DNA of 64,000 nt from Cololabis saira (Eukaryota > Chordata > Actinopteri > Beloniformes > Belonidae), in contig NC_084591.1 in NCBI RefSeq assembly GCF_033807715.1, forward strand, positions 27,066,090-27,130,089, written 5' to 3'. Below the pieces are notes generated by a model that was not told the DNA's origin, made no database searches, and saw nothing but the letters and a program-made list of their open reading frames with translations. This document shows, piece after piece, positions 43,228-56,000 of the stretch. Position 1 is the stretch's first letter. Every line of letters starts with the position of its first letter. A program made the position numbers and the translations under genes.

Positions 43228-46200
43228 TCATTTTTACCGCGAGATGACAAATTCTTACTGTGGGGAATTTTTTGGACGGTTTATCGTGAACGGTAAAATA
43301 TCGCCCATCCCTAATAAGCACTAACTTTTTTTCTGATTATCGTTTGGTGAAAATGTATCAAATTTTTGTTTCACAGTTGCGACTCAGGTAACAAGCCTAA
43401 AAATATTTTAGGGTATCTGAACAGTCTGCAAAATAGACTTTAAAAACATGCTGTCTGGTAACACATACAATGTTGAATCATTCAATCCAGTTTGCTGCAT
43501 CTTTGTTCCACAATTTTCACAATACTGAAATGTAATGAAGCAGTGCAGTTACAGTAAAGAACCGTCCACACCAATAACAATAATGATGTGAGCAAACGTA
43601 CTAGTGAGCAATAACTGTGAACTGTGTAGACGAGCACATGCTACGAAGCCCAGCTGTACCTGGGCCTCATAATGAGACAAGGAGTTCAGAAAAGTTACTA
43701 ATCCTCTACTGTATGATGCTTGCTTTCTAAGGACGATTTATATTCATATATAACCTTATAAGTCATCAGTTTGATGATATCCTGGTAAGTGTCACAGGAA
43801 ACATCAGAAACTGCCCCAGTGCCAAACACCCCTCGGCAGTGTGAATCAGGTCATTTAACGTACTTTTATTTCTTAGGGCTAGTCATTTGAAGATTTATTG
43901 TGACCCATTATGATGGTATGAATTTGGAATTACCCAGTTGTTTTTTTTTTAAATGTTGAGGAGACATGAATGATGTCAATGTGGGGCCCCAGCATTTTGG
44001 AGTCAAGTTGAAAATTAAAAAAATATTTTCCATCTTAATCTGCAGAGCTAAACAGTAGTGATTAAAACAGAGTGTTATGACATCGTGATAAAAGTCAACT
44101 CGGTGAGCTCATACCTGATTGGATCTGATAGAAAGCAAAGACCCCAGGCCAAGCGGGCCTTCTGCCACAGACTGAGAGCAGCTATGGTCCTCTTGAACGT
44201 CACAGGGATTGGCCTGTCCCCAAGGTGAAATTTACAGAACGGTACCTGTCCAGCCTGAGTGGAAAGATAAATTAGGGGGGGAAAAGTAACACAACCATAC
44301 CAAATGAAAATAAAGTGCCTTTGCTTTTGTGTGGATTACTTACCTCTTTAAAGGCCTCTCTAAACTCTCCTCCAGGTGCCATTCCCAATTGCTCTGTGAT
44401 GTGAGCTGAAACTTTCAGCAGGAGAATCTGCATCAGGCCAGACATCAAGCCATTCTGACAAACAGGGAGAATAAAAACAAGGCTGTAATTACATGATGTT
44501 GTAAAACTACTGGGTGTCGTATTCAAGCAGGAAACCGCCTCAGTTGAAAACACACCCAAAACCAGAGAAATCTAACCTGGAGCTCTCAAAGAAGCTTGTT
44601 GTTTCAGAGAGACTGCACTTTGTGCCAAATGGTGGATACATAACAGTGAACAGGCTAACAAACAACTAGCAGTATAGAAGACAGTGCACAACATACTGAA
44701 AATGTTTTGTTATTGCAATAACCAGATAGCAAAAGAATATTTGGACACCAACAATAGAAGTCTATTACAATATACACCTTTTGACCGTATTCAAGTGAAA
44801 GCTTTACAGACATATATAACTGACGGATACTGAAATTATGGGAATCTGAGAAATGTACAAAATGGTAGTATACTGGCTTATCTGCTTTTATAAAAATCTT
44901 TCACAAAACTGACTAATCACCAGGTGAAATAACTCAACTCTTTTCTCTCTTCCTTCCTGTATGGTTTGTGTTTTACTACTATCCCAGTAATTCCAAACAC
45001 ATCTTTTATATAACTGGACAGTAAAAGTGCATTCGTTTTTTCCCACTGCTGCAGTGGACTTTAATGTTTCATGCATCCAAAAATAATGTGTTTCCTTTCC
45101 TTGAACACTAGGAGCCACAGTCTATATATTGAAGAAAGGTACGGCTTTAGAGTAACTACATTAAGCTGGCACTAAACACCTAATACTTCCTGTATCAAAC
45201 TGAAATTCATTCTAAATTTAATTGGGTCAAAGACTTCTCTGTTCTCAGCAAGACTTTCACTGTCAAAAATGTGTATGAACACCATGAACAACAGCAAAAG
45301 ATCTGATACAAAGTGATTTAGAGACAAATATAAGCATGTTGTTGTACATAACTGACAAATTATAGGACAATATGTGATGAAAACATCAAAATGAGCTCAA
45401 AAATGAGTGAGATGAAAGTGAAAAGTAATGAAATAATATTTGTATATCTAACTGCAACACATAGTTTTCTTCTTTCATTTCTAACTCCCTTCCCTGCCCA
45501 GCCTGTATTTGGAGGTCAAGTATTTGGTTGTGAAACTCCAGCCTGATTCAGCATAAGAAACTTGTTTTAACTGAAACCCAATTTATCCAAAAGGAAATAA
45601 AACATCACATTTCTAAATCTTCGAAACAGTAAATTGGTTTGTGATGCTGTGGTATACTACAAAATAAGGTATGTCTAATATTTAAATTTGAGTATTTAAC
45701 TCTCTAAAAGTAAACTACATACTGTGACACTTCTTAAAAATACTTCTTAATAAATATGCAGATTCTCTGTCATAAAGGTATTCCTAAGATCATAACAGAA
45801 GACGACTCTTGAATCTCTTTTCTTGGCGCTTATACACTAGTACGTACTCAGCCCGACTCGACTCGCCCTCGTTTCTTTTCAATACCCAGATGAGAAGTAG
45901 GAGGGTTGGAGCGAAGCTGCTGTGACGTATTTGATTGTGTGATCTAAACGAAGAAAACAACAACACTAAAAATGTAGAAGATGGAGTAGATGATATATGT
46001 GCTGCTGCTGGGTCTGTGATTTGTGTTCGATATCAAGTAAAAAAAATGACAACAAACAAACAAACAAAAAAAGAAGTGTCGCCGCTTGAAGCGGCGACAC
46101 TCTGTCTCGGCGCTGCTGAAAAGTGAGCTGGAGCCTCGAGCAGCTATGAAGAGACAAAGCTCCTGGTAGATCTGGTTGTTCCTTATCGCCCGTCTAGATC

Positions 46201-49200
46201 CCTTTTTAATTCTCTCCTCAGCACCAGGTTTATGAACATCTGCACCTCAGAGTTGGATTACGAAACAGACTGTTGCGCTGGTCGAATAAAATGAACAAGA
46301 AGCTACGAGTCGCTCTTTCGCTGATTTCCGCCTCCTGACTCAGACGTCTGAGGGCCCAGCCCCCCAACAAATCGGTGGTGTGTAGTGTGATGACGTCAGA
46401 TACAGCCAGACTCAGCCGCTTAAAACCTAGGCAGAGTAGTTACAGAAAAAGTATCTACCCTGCACGGTTAGACCCCTAGTGGGAAAGCGCAAAACCAAGG
46501 CAAGGCGAGTCGAGTCGGGCTGAGTAGGTACTAGTGTAAAAGTGCCATTGGTCTAGTTTCCACCTTTTCAAACTCTTAATTTCGCTGTCATGGTAATTCA
46601 GGAGAGATTCAACTAAGGATGCCTTATAAATGGAAGGTTGTGTGTTCAAACATCATTTGGAAAGTCAAATTGCTTCTGCAAAACCCTTTTCAAAAAGGTT
46701 TTAAGTTTCATAAACTTAAGACGATGTAGTTAAAATCAACTAAATTTGTAAATGCAGAGCACACTGAACGCTCTGACACTCAATCCTTCTTTTCCTTCAT
46801 GTATAGGAGGGAATGTGCATGACGTCACAGATGCGACTTGACAGCGGGTTACGCCCACTGAAAGGCAGAAAGACTTGAGTGGCAGCGTAGACTTTCAGTT
46901 TGAGCAACTCGAAAACATCTAAAATGGGAAAGAGTTGTTGTGCGATCGACTGTTCTCATAGATTTAGCAAGAAATCGGAATTATCGTTTTACAGACTGCC
47001 GAAAAATAAGCTTAAGAGAGACAAATGGCTGCAATTCGCAGAAACAACTGGATTCCAGCCACCGAAATGTGGATTTGCGGTTCCCATTTTGTATCAAGTA
47101 ATGTTGGATTTTTGGGTAACTAACGTTAAACGGTCAAATCATAAAGTTCGGTGTCCTCATCCCTTTAATTTCGCCAACAAATCCTACATTGAAGTAGGAC
47201 CAAGCGTCAAGACTTTTGTATGCCTTCAAGCTTTGCTTCGTGTATTTCCCCGGCGTAGAAATTAAGTACATATAAATATCAGGAAACTCGATTCGTGACC
47301 AAATATTAATGTCCATGGACCATTGGTTCTTGGGGTAACCGTACGAGTCACTGTCAAGTCCAACTGCCTTTAATTTAAGCCGATAATCAGCTGTTATCCT
47401 GTCTTTTCCACAGTTTCCCCGACTAGTTGCAGCCATTTTTGCCACTCAGTGCGAGTAAGGGGGCGTGGTCCAGTGGGGAAGTGACGTCAATGCATACCCT
47501 CTATTGGTAGTATTTTTTACTACATTAATAATTTATCCATGTTAAGTATTACAGTCTGTTTCAGATAATAGGATCTTTGCTTTTGTTTCATTGTGACCTT
47601 TTCAACCTCTTCCCATTTTTCCCTCTGCCTCTTTGCTTCCCCATTTCATTTCCTCTTGCTGTTTTTCCCCCATACGACCACAGCTGTTATTTCCCATCAT
47701 CCTGAAAGCCTTACCTGTTTGATGGCTTGCTGCACCTTGTCCAGGTTTATGTCTTTGGCTTCCCTTAACAGCGTATTCTCGTCCATCCTCAACATCGACA
47801 CCCTGTACTGGCACAGCTCCACCACTACTACGTCTGGCTGTACAGCGCGGATCATCTGAGGGGCAGAGGAAGATGATGTGAGGGATAAAAGGCAGAGACA
47901 GAAAACAAGACCATAGGAATGTAAGGAAGGGACAAATGGCAAACATGATTTGAGGAAAGACGTGAGGACAGATACATTTAAGGTGAATGAGAGAAGATAC
48001 AACCACACGACCATGAACAAGAAAATTGGCAACAGAATTACTCTTTATGCAGACACACCATGTTGTAATTGCTTGTGCTATGTTAGCAAATGACATTATC
48101 TTACTGACCACTCACTGCAAATTACATTTCAAGAAGGTGTTAACAGCTTTCCACACTGCAGACTTGTTTGTTTTTTTTTTTTTTTTTTTTTACTTCTTCT
48201 ACAGCTCACTAGCTCACCGTGGCCACATCCTTTTTGCTGCTGTCACTGAAATGAGCAGTGCCCACCAGGTACAGGACACTGCCATCAGGGGCAGTGAGAC
48301 GAGTGGCCGTCTCTGGAAGCTCCGGGTTCGACTGGCGCCGCTGGGCTCGCAATTGCCAAAGCATCTCAATTGCTTCACCGTCCCCTGCACAGAAGGAGAA
48401 AAGACACTTTAACAATAAAAACAATCCTGTCTGAAATTCATTCTATAATCATAAGAAACACGTTAAAGTTTGAGTTTTTTGAGCAAATTTTCAAAGTGTA
48501 TGGACTATAATTGTAGAAATTAATAACTCTTTAAAAAAAAAGGCACTAACAATGACAGCAGTAACAAATACACCGGCAAGTCTATTTACATCAGGAATAG
48601 CAGCATTCATAAGGTCTGACACATTACTATTTGAAAACAACAGAACACTGCTTAAGGGAGTAGTGCCACATGATAATAAAAGCACTATGCAAATTTTTAG
48701 AGAAAGACGTTTGTAATAATAAAGAAAGGACATATGTACTTTTATTTTGTCAATTCAAATAATTAGACATGCTTTTCTTGTTGCTGTTGCTACAGTCAGT
48801 TATGGAATAAAACGTGAGAGTTAAAAACAAACCTCTAAAAAAACTAAATGCACTGGATATATTGAGCGACATAAAACAAGAGGGTGCAACTGGAAGGAAA
48901 TGCAAAATAATAGGGATTATTTTTACTATTTTCACTGATGAAGAGAATCCCAAATCTCTGTCAGTATAGTCCCCTACAAAAATTCATGAAGAATAATCAA
49001 AGATCTGTTGCACTTAACTGCCAGATTCATGCACTATTCAGTTTTAAAATGAACCATGATTGTCTTTACTTAAATATTCACTTCCCTGTTTTATAAAAGT
49101 AAATTATAACATGTGTCTGAAAGAATCAAAATAATCAACAGATCAGGTGAAAAATTAAAGCAAGAGTTTACCAAGACCTGGAGGTATACAGGGATGCCCC

Positions 49201-49496
49201 TCCACTGACGGATCCTCTGATGGTCCCACTGACTCATCCTGAGAGGAATCAAAACAGCAAACGGAATTAAACAATGCAAGCATGTTGACTTCTGTGAAGA
49301 TTAATAAATTACTCCCATGCAAGAACAGACATTTTAAAGAAGTTGGAGTAACTAACTATTGTGGTTGTGAAAGAATTTAAGCAGCTTGGTAAAAACACAA
49401 TATGTTTTAGCTTAATTACGTCAAAAAATACTTTCTCATAACACAAACAAATGAATATCTGTTGTTCCTCACCCCTGGATTGCTGTCTCCCTCCAT
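40300..49496 (-). CDS. trabd: TraB domain-containing protein, 9 coding exons
   Basis: Coding exons: 49496-49473, 49238-49172, 48384-48218, 47855-47715, 44454-44344, 44254-44115, 42537-42365, 40679-40583, 40471-40300. The total is 1092 nt, encoding 363 aa; human TRABD is 376. The TraB core has LVGTAHFSDSSKKDV (glutamate/histidine-type putative metal site), VVVVELCQYRVSML, the conserved EQLGMAPGGEFREAF, and VVGVVGMGHVPGIERNW near the end. The C-terminus has one hydrophobic helix (GVLMGVLGYACY), consistent with a tail-anchored outer-mitochondrial-membrane protein, as described for animal TRABD. The biochemical role is not settled; TraB/Tiki relatives include metalloproteases. The start was chosen at MEGDSNPG because upstream sequence in that exon is only 17 nt of 5' UTR after an acceptor. 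Introns hold three foldback elements. Confidence 0.94.
42851..43313. mobile_element. hAT MITE in trabd intron with (TTTC)n expansion
   Basis: The termini TAGGGATGGGCAGTATGG and AATATCGCCCATCCCTA are inverted. Perfect 8-bp duplications ATAAGCAC lie at 42843-42850 and 43314-43321. A (CTTT)n array of about 50 bp (43179-43229) grew within it. Confidence 0.92.
45824..46549. mobile_element. Foldback MITE in trabd intron (ACTAGTACxTACTCAGCCCG)
   Basis: The left terminus TGGCGCTTATACACTAGTAC and the right terminus (inverse TGGCACTTTTACACTAGTAC) pair, and the match continues through TACTCAGCCCGACTCG. A GTGTCGCCGCTTGAAGC / GCGGCGACAC palindrome lies at about 46075-46102. No ORF of note; the target duplication is too short to define (TT-containing). 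Confidence 0.8.
46924..47265 (+). pseudogene. THAP zinc-finger domain fragment, frameshifted
   Basis: MGKSCCAIDCSHRFSKKSEL followed by SFYRLPKNKLKRDKWLQFAE is the N-terminal half of a THAP DNA-binding domain (C-x-C pair, FYRLP, KW). The second zinc pair is not in this frame: TGC and CAT of ICGSHF (47076-47086) lie in the +2 frame, so one indel near 47070 broke the domain. The remaining C-terminal text in this frame is out-of-frame translation. Confidence 0.75.
47134..47445 (-). pseudogene. N-terminal fragment of a second transposon protein
   Basis: The frame reads MAATSRGNCGKDRITADYRL and later WSRIEFPDIYMYLISTPGKY and LKAYKSLDAWSYFNVGFV. The D-I-Y-x-Y-L-I-x-T-P-G and LKAYKSL-A patterns recall the N-terminus of the large protein (with a YqaJ-like nuclease domain further on) found in ISL2EU-type elements. 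The rest is deleted. The assignment is by remembered resemblance only. Confidence 0.5.
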
Positions 49497-49535
49497 GTTT
49501 ACAGGAGTGAAAACTGCAAGAGACAAGAGAGCAGA

Positions 49536-50625
49536 GTGAGAGCTGGTCCACAAACACCGACCAGTGGTGCGTTCACTGACACTCCGAACAGTGTTGCATT
49601 CACCGACACACCGAACAGTGGTGCGTTCACTGACACGCCGACCAGGCGTGTGTTAACTCCGAACCATAGACATATACGTAGACGCCCCATCCAGCGCTGC
49701 TGCGATACGTCAACGTCGTCGCCATATTGGATGTGGCAAGACTGCGCTGTAAACTAATACAAGTAAATTGACTTATTTTCATAAAGCGCCTTTCTACAAA
49801 GAAATTTACGTTTTACGTCTCATTTATTCATTTACAAACGCACTAATATATTTGGCAAACAGTTAGACACCAAATATAATATATTTAATTTTCTCAGTTG
49901 GCAAAAATAAGAACTTGATTGATCCCACATAGGAGAAATTCATGTTATATCAGCTATAGAGAACAAGGTAGTGCCGAAAAACAATATATATCCCCCTCAC
50001 AAAAATAAGAAAAATAGAGAAACATATTTTCTCAACAAAACAAATTTAAAATTTTTCAAATAACAAAATAACATATTTGAAAAAAAATTTCAGACAATAA
50101 AATAACATTTTAACCATTTTTCAGACAATAAAAAACTGAAAAACTCTGAAAAATGGTTCAAATATGTTATTTTGTTACTTGAAAATTTTTAAATATGTTT
50201 ATGTAAAATATGCTTTGTTGATTAGAAAATATGTCTATAGCTGATATAACATGAATTACTCCTATGCGGGATCAATAAAGTTCTTATTTTTGCCATCTGA
50301 GAAAATTAAATATATTATATTTGGTGCCTTACTGTTCCCCAAGTATATTAGTGCGTGTGTGAATTAATAAATGAGACGTAAAACGTACATTTCTTTGTAG
50401 AAAGGTGCTATATGAAAATACATTTAAATTTAAAATTTAATTGTATTAGTTTACAGTGCAGTCTTGCCACATCCAATATGGCGGCGTCGTTGACGTATCA
50501 CAGCAGCTCCATGGAAGGAGGAGGAGACATGTCTATGCTCCGAACAGTGGTGCGTTCACTGACACACCGAACAGTGATGCGTTCACTGACACACCGACAC
50601 TCACTGAGTGCTGACGTTGCTTTAT
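49536..50625. repeat. Minisatellite (about 31-bp unit) split by a foldback element
   Basis: Units of the form CCGAACAGTGGTGCGTTCAC followed by TGACACA lie at 49555-49645 and resume at 50540-50610. A foldback element sits between the two parts. The array abuts the trabd ATG exon (within about 25 bp upstream of its acceptor). Confidence 0.85.
49665..50537. mobile_element. Complete CATAGACA-type foldback element in trabd intron 1
   Basis: It starts CATAGACATATACG and ends ACATGTCTATG. Perfect 8-bp duplications CTCCGAAC lie at 49657-49664 and 50538-50545. The arms are long inverted repeats: CCATATTGGATGTGGCAAGA at 49722 recurs inverted at about 50470, and the arms can be followed in to about 50130. 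Related copy at 27614. Confidence 0.92.
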
Positions 50626-51092
50626 AGCAGCAACAGCTGCTGGTCTGCATAAACGCAGGTTACAAAAAAAGGCAAGAATTATATTTTAATACTATTACTG
50701 TGGATAGTGTTCTATAGCACCGATTTATAGGGGCAAATCAAACATATAGTGTTATATCCGACCATGCCTTGGCATTTGGAGTGAGGATCAGGAAGCCTGG
50801 CAGCTCAGGAGAGACTGGTTGAGTTGGTGGAGGAAGGTGCAGAAACAGAAACTAGTTAAACGTTGTTTCCCTCCGTTAACAACTTCCTCAGCCCGGTTTA
50901 GCAGCTAAATACGGCAGATACTGTAACAGCTAACTCAGCTAATGTAGGCTGTCGACACCGATACAAAAAAAAAACATGTTTACTGAAAATTGTACAGTAA
51001 AACAAAATAATATAAAAACACACGACACCTTTATTTAACCGTAAACATATCAGAAATAAAAAACTGTCTAAAGATAAACATGTGTTACTTAC

Positions 51093-51170
51093 AAAGCCAG
51101 CTCGTCTGTGTTGCACTGCTGTTTCCTAGTACACTACTACTGTTGAAACTCTGGCGCGGTGCATTCTGGG
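51093..51170 (-). other. Probable non-coding first exon / promoter region of trabd
   Basis: On the minus strand GAGCTGGCTTT is followed by a strong donor GTAAGTAAC at 51092, and no ATG frame continues. Upstream is GC-richer sequence with CTGGCGCGG and GCATTCTGGGACATGTAGTC, the type of motif seen at TATA-less promoters. The next exon would be the one at 49513, carrying the ATG. Confidence 0.55.
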
Positions 51171-51179
51171 ACATGTAGT

Positions 51180-52574
51180 CATTTCCACAAGGACGCGCGT
51201 TTTCATTTGGAAAAGAAATCTTTTATTTCCTTTTATTACACATTTGAACAGACCACAATCAAAATCTATGTTCTGTGTGTTCACTACCATTCAGAGAGAT
51301 GTGTCTCTGAAACAATCTGTATGTGAAAATCAACACAGAATATGAGTTTTAAGCAGTTTCAACATGCCCTCACACTCACAAGTGCTACTAGTAATAAAGT
51401 GCTCCTGAATGTATTTAGTGTGCTTAAGTAATCTAACTAGGTTTTTTTTTTTTTATTAAATTATTTATTTATCTATTACACTTCCTTAATAGATGGATTA
51501 TCAGCTAAACTTAAGGACTGAACTGGAAAAGTGTTGTTTCCCCTTTGTAAGCGGTGTTATGCAAAAGATAAGTAGCTTACCTGTAGGCTACTTAGGCCCT
51601 TTATAGCAGTATTAATGCTTTTTACAGAACCTGTGAAGCTGATGTTTACAGAAAGTAGACTGTCTTTATTGAGGTTCCTGCAGCCATGTGTAGCTGCATG
51701 AAATGCATATGGATAGGTTTTGGTAGGCACCCATTCCCTTGTTCACATACTTGTTTCTTGTGAAAAGGGACATCACAACTAAGAGTTTGGTTTCTGTTGA
51801 AAAATGCAACCACCCATTTCAACAAAATATTTCTCTGTGATTACATTTACAGATGACAAAAAAGTGTCAGACAAGCAGACAAGGAATAAGATTAGCCATC
51901 ATATACCGGTAATAAAACCTTCACTGAGGAACAATTGAACAATTAACCATCAGCTCAATAATTTCACATTACAGCATATCCCAAATAAGCCAGCAAAACA
52001 CAAAACGCTATCTATGTTAAGTCCAGCTTCATTCATCAAATTAGAACTATGTTGGCCTTAAAGAAGACCACACCAACATTCCTACCTCTTCCACTGATTT
52101 TAAATGATATCTTCTACCTTATTAGACATGTCTGAGTACGTCTCTGAGCAGTGGAACAGTTCAGTTTTGTCTGACAATGTGCTGGTTTACCTTTTATTAA
52201 TGGCAAGCTCAAACAATTAAGTATCCAAAGCGATGGTGACTTGCTAATGATACGCCATGAATCATACTATATTCTAAACAACCCACAAACACTGAACAAT
52301 ACAGTGTCTATACATATATGGGGATCTGTGAAGTAATGCTCAAAGCTCATACATCATTAATGCCACAAATATACTGTGATCTTTTGCATATTTGCATTGT
52401 GCAAATCTCAATAACTGTATTGCGTGACTACCTTTCTACTTGGCTATTGGGATAAAGGGACAAAGCATTGTCATATGTTTAAAATATATTCTGCTTAAAG
52501 TCATAATACAATCCTCCTTGCAAATATGTACTTACAGGATGTCTGCCTTTTTTGTATTCAAAAGATCGCTCATT

Positions 52575-52656
<82 letters not shown>

Positions 52657-53030
52657 GTCTTGCAGTACAGCTGTTTGAGCCTGTACTGCACTGTAGCACC
52701 CTGTTGAATTATATTGTGTTCATTGCTGGTTTCATTGGTGGGCGATCATCTGAGCACAGTCATCCTGAGACATGAGTGTGACATCATTTCCCACAGTTAT
52801 ACAATGGTCAGCACTAGCAAATACACATATTTCTTTTTAGCTGTTCTGAAACTTTCTTCTTCTTTTTTTTTTACAGCCAAAAGCTTTTCCATCTCATTTC
52901 TTCGATGTCCATTTCTGCTTGTCAGAATGCCCCAGTCACCCATCCCAGAGGTGTGTGAGTTAATTAAATGTGAGGAAGAAGTAGCTGTTGGTGGAAGGTG
53001 ATTGTGATAGTGTCTTCTTCTGTTTCCAAT
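51180..53030 (-). other. Probable 3' UTR of panx2 and panx2-trabd intergenic
   Basis: Follows the panx2 stop. A (CT)n array lies at 52582-52654. AATAAA on the minus strand occurs near 51668 and again near 51223 and 51236. The second group would put the panx2 transcript end within about 60 bp of the trabd first exon. Confidence 0.45.
52582..52654 (+). repeat. (CT)n microsatellite
   Basis: An uninterrupted dinucleotide run of about 36 units in the likely panx2 3' UTR (GA-repeat in the transcript). Confidence 0.95.
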
Positions 53031-56000
53031 TTAACATTCTCCAGCAGCAATGAGCTCTGCGGGTCTCTCAGCCAGCCTGTCCCTTCTGTTTTCTTCATCT
53101 TCTTCTTCCTCAAAAAGAGTATGACGTATGCTCAGAAGCTGGTGTGTGGGGGCTATGGTCAGAGGTGGCGGTTGAGGCTCAGATTTTTCCATCTGGGCAA
53201 GAGGCTCTGTTTGTGGAGGGGTGGACTTTGGACTGAGTGGATCCTCACTGGATGGAGGGTTTGGGCTCACACCATTTACATATGTGGTTGTAGGCAGAGT
53301 CACTGTAGCGAAGGCAGTGTTGGTAGATTCTGGAGAGCAAACCTTAGTTTCTGAGAATAAATGTGGGGAATGGAAGACAGAAAAAGACAGTCAACATCTA
53401 ATATAAAAACTATACTGCCCATTGATAGTGCGAGGCTAAAGGTGATTGGCCACAATAGAAAAATATAAGCAATTAGGCTTTTTTATGTCCCATGTCTCCT
53501 TGTCTCCTCTTCTCTGTCTTTCTGTCTTTGACTTGTGTCACAGCTAAATGTTTTGAAGGATTATACTGGAATTTATTTGGATAATACTGAAAGAAAACAA
53601 TGGGAATCTGTGTGGGAATCTTTGAAACGTTTGAATTCTTGGTTTGAAAAGTATTTTCAACTACTCACTCCTCCTGTTTGTCCTCAACTCCTCAGCTTTT
53701 TTCTGGTAGTAGACCAAAAGCAATTTAAAAAATATTATACAGAAAACAAACTTTTACTGGATGCAATGACATAAAAGAAAAACAAATGCCTTAAATAGTT
53801 ATGTTTGAAAAAAAAAACACAATAAAAACAATGGATACCTGAAAAAAAACCTCCTCTCACATTTCCTGACATTTTCAACCCATATATGGTTTATAGTTTT
53901 AGAGCCTTTATCACTGCACAATTATGTAAGAACTTACACTGATGGCAGCTAAAGTTTATTTCACTACTGCTAGATAAGAAGATATAAAATGGCATGATAA
54001 ATCAATCCACGATTTCAGGAAAACAGCCCTGAAATCCATATGTTCACAAATGTTGAATAAGTAATAAACTGAATGAAGCGCCTAAACAAGAAATTACATT
54101 CCTAAAGGTCCATTTTCTCAAGTATAGTTAATGTAAGTTAACGAGGCCTACCTGTAATTGCAGCAGACACATGAACAATTGTGTGTGTGCCCTCGAGATA
54201 AACTGTATCCATGTTGTGCTCAGAGGGGAGGGGAACTGTGGCTGGGGCTTCCACCTTAGGCTTACGGATCGTCAGCATGTACGGGTGGACGTCCAGTGAG
54301 AAGTTTCGTGTATGCTTTTTCTCCATTCCACCTATATCTGCAAAAACAAATGAGCAGTCTGACCTAAAAATAGGTAAAATATTACAAATTGATAATTTAA
54401 AGCAAAGTTAAATCTGCTGTTATCGGGTTGCAGAGGTAGAAGATACTTTCTGAATATTTTATAGTAAAGTGGCTGCTTATTCTCACTATCAACCCTCTTA
54501 GTGTATCTGTTTAATTTTTTACGCTGGTCCGTTAGTATGTACCAAGTTTATCAGAGCTATAGTTAACTGTGGTAAAAACTATAAGGTTAAAAAAGAATGA
54601 CAGAAAAATTACTTATTCTTTCCCACAGTTGTCATTGTTGTCATGCGTGTCATTTATTTATTGTTGGTGTGTATGTAGTGTTTGAGATGAGAAATGTACT
54701 CCTATTGCAATTATATTGAGCAGCAGCTTTAGACATAACATGCATATTTTTATCTTCACGTGCCACACACTCAGAGTACCGTATACCTTTTGTAGAAGGA
54801 TGTTGTGTGCCCTTGCTGTCCACAAGTGGTGCAATAAAGTTGTCACCCATTGTTTTGCGTCTGAGTGGTTTGGGTTTGTCAGGCTTGGTGTTATTTTCCA
54901 AACGCGTCAGCGTAAGTGGTTCCTTTACAGTAGATAAAGCACAAAACAAAACAAAAAACATGATAATATAGCTTTACAGTTAAAGTTGTTGTAAGCAAGA
55001 GTTAGAGCAACATTAATGTTATACATAAAGAGCTGTGTCCTCTGCCATTCAGACAGAGAGGCTCCTCAAGTGGAAGGACTTTAAATACTGTTCTTTAGTG
55101 AAAATGATCACTTTGTAAGTAATATAAAGGAGTGGAGGTGCTGAATTACAATTGGGTGTGTAGTGATCATTTTCAGGCTGCTGCCTTACCTTGAATGGCT
55201 GTGGAAGTGGGTTGGAGGATGGTATCCATTTAATCTTCTTTCTGGGCCGTTTGATGACTAGCGGCTCCCCGCCCATCTCTCCCACGCCGAGATCAGAAGG
55301 ATCCAGGTTGGGGTCAATGGTCTGTATCCCAGAGTCCCTCACAGTGGGTGTAGCGTCATGGTTGGACTGTGCAAGTGCAGCCAGCAGCTGCCTGACCACA
55401 TTGTCATACATGAGGTCACTCTCATTAGTGATGAAGTCTAGTCTGTTTAGTGACTTGATGTGGTCCCTGTTTTCATTGCAGAACATAGCCAGGATGTTGA
55501 TGTCACAGAACTGAGACTTCTGCCAGCGCCGTCGTGTTTTAATTCCAACTTTATGCAGTTTGTCAAATACAAAGTTAGATTTACGCACCACAAACAAATG
55601 CAACAAGTTAAGCAAGATGATGAAGTTCATGGTGCAAAGCAGCGCTATATCGACTGCAGCCATTATGCGCTGTAGCTGCACAGCGGGCAGCTTACAGTTG
55701 ACCCTGATCTTCAGCTCTGAATAGCTGCTGATATCTGGGGGCTCACCTAGAGCGCAGGTGAATTCATTCTGTCTTTGGCGGGCATAGTACGCACTCAGAT
55801 AGGAAATGGGGATGGAACTAAGGCAGATGATAGCGAGGTGGCGTGCTAAGTAAATCTTAGCCAAAAAGTTGCTTTGGCCTCGTCTCTCCAGATATTTCTC
55901 AAATAGATTCTGTTCAGGGCTCTTCTCCTTCTCTGCGTTCTCTATTATCTCCCTCCTCTCTCGCTCAGTTATGCCAGGGCCTTTGGATTGGATCTGCTTC

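Larger units (their letters stand above)
46804..47504. mobile_element. Internally deleted DNA transposon with two convergent ORF starts
   Basis: The ends are imperfect inverted repeats: ATAGGAGGGAATGTGCATGA at left, and the inverse of the right end, ATAGAGGGTATGCATTGACG. Each is followed by GACGTCAC-type sequence. A THAP-domain ORF runs inward from the left (46924 onward, plus) and a second transposon ORF runs inward from the right (47445 down, minus). Two inward-facing genes suggest an ISL2EU-like element; this class assignment is from memory of the family. Confidence 0.65.

Noticed and set aside
47602..48111. 169-aa minus-strand ORF overlapping a trabd exon
   Set aside because: It is in a different frame from the conserved VVVVELCQYRVSML exon and runs into intron sequence.
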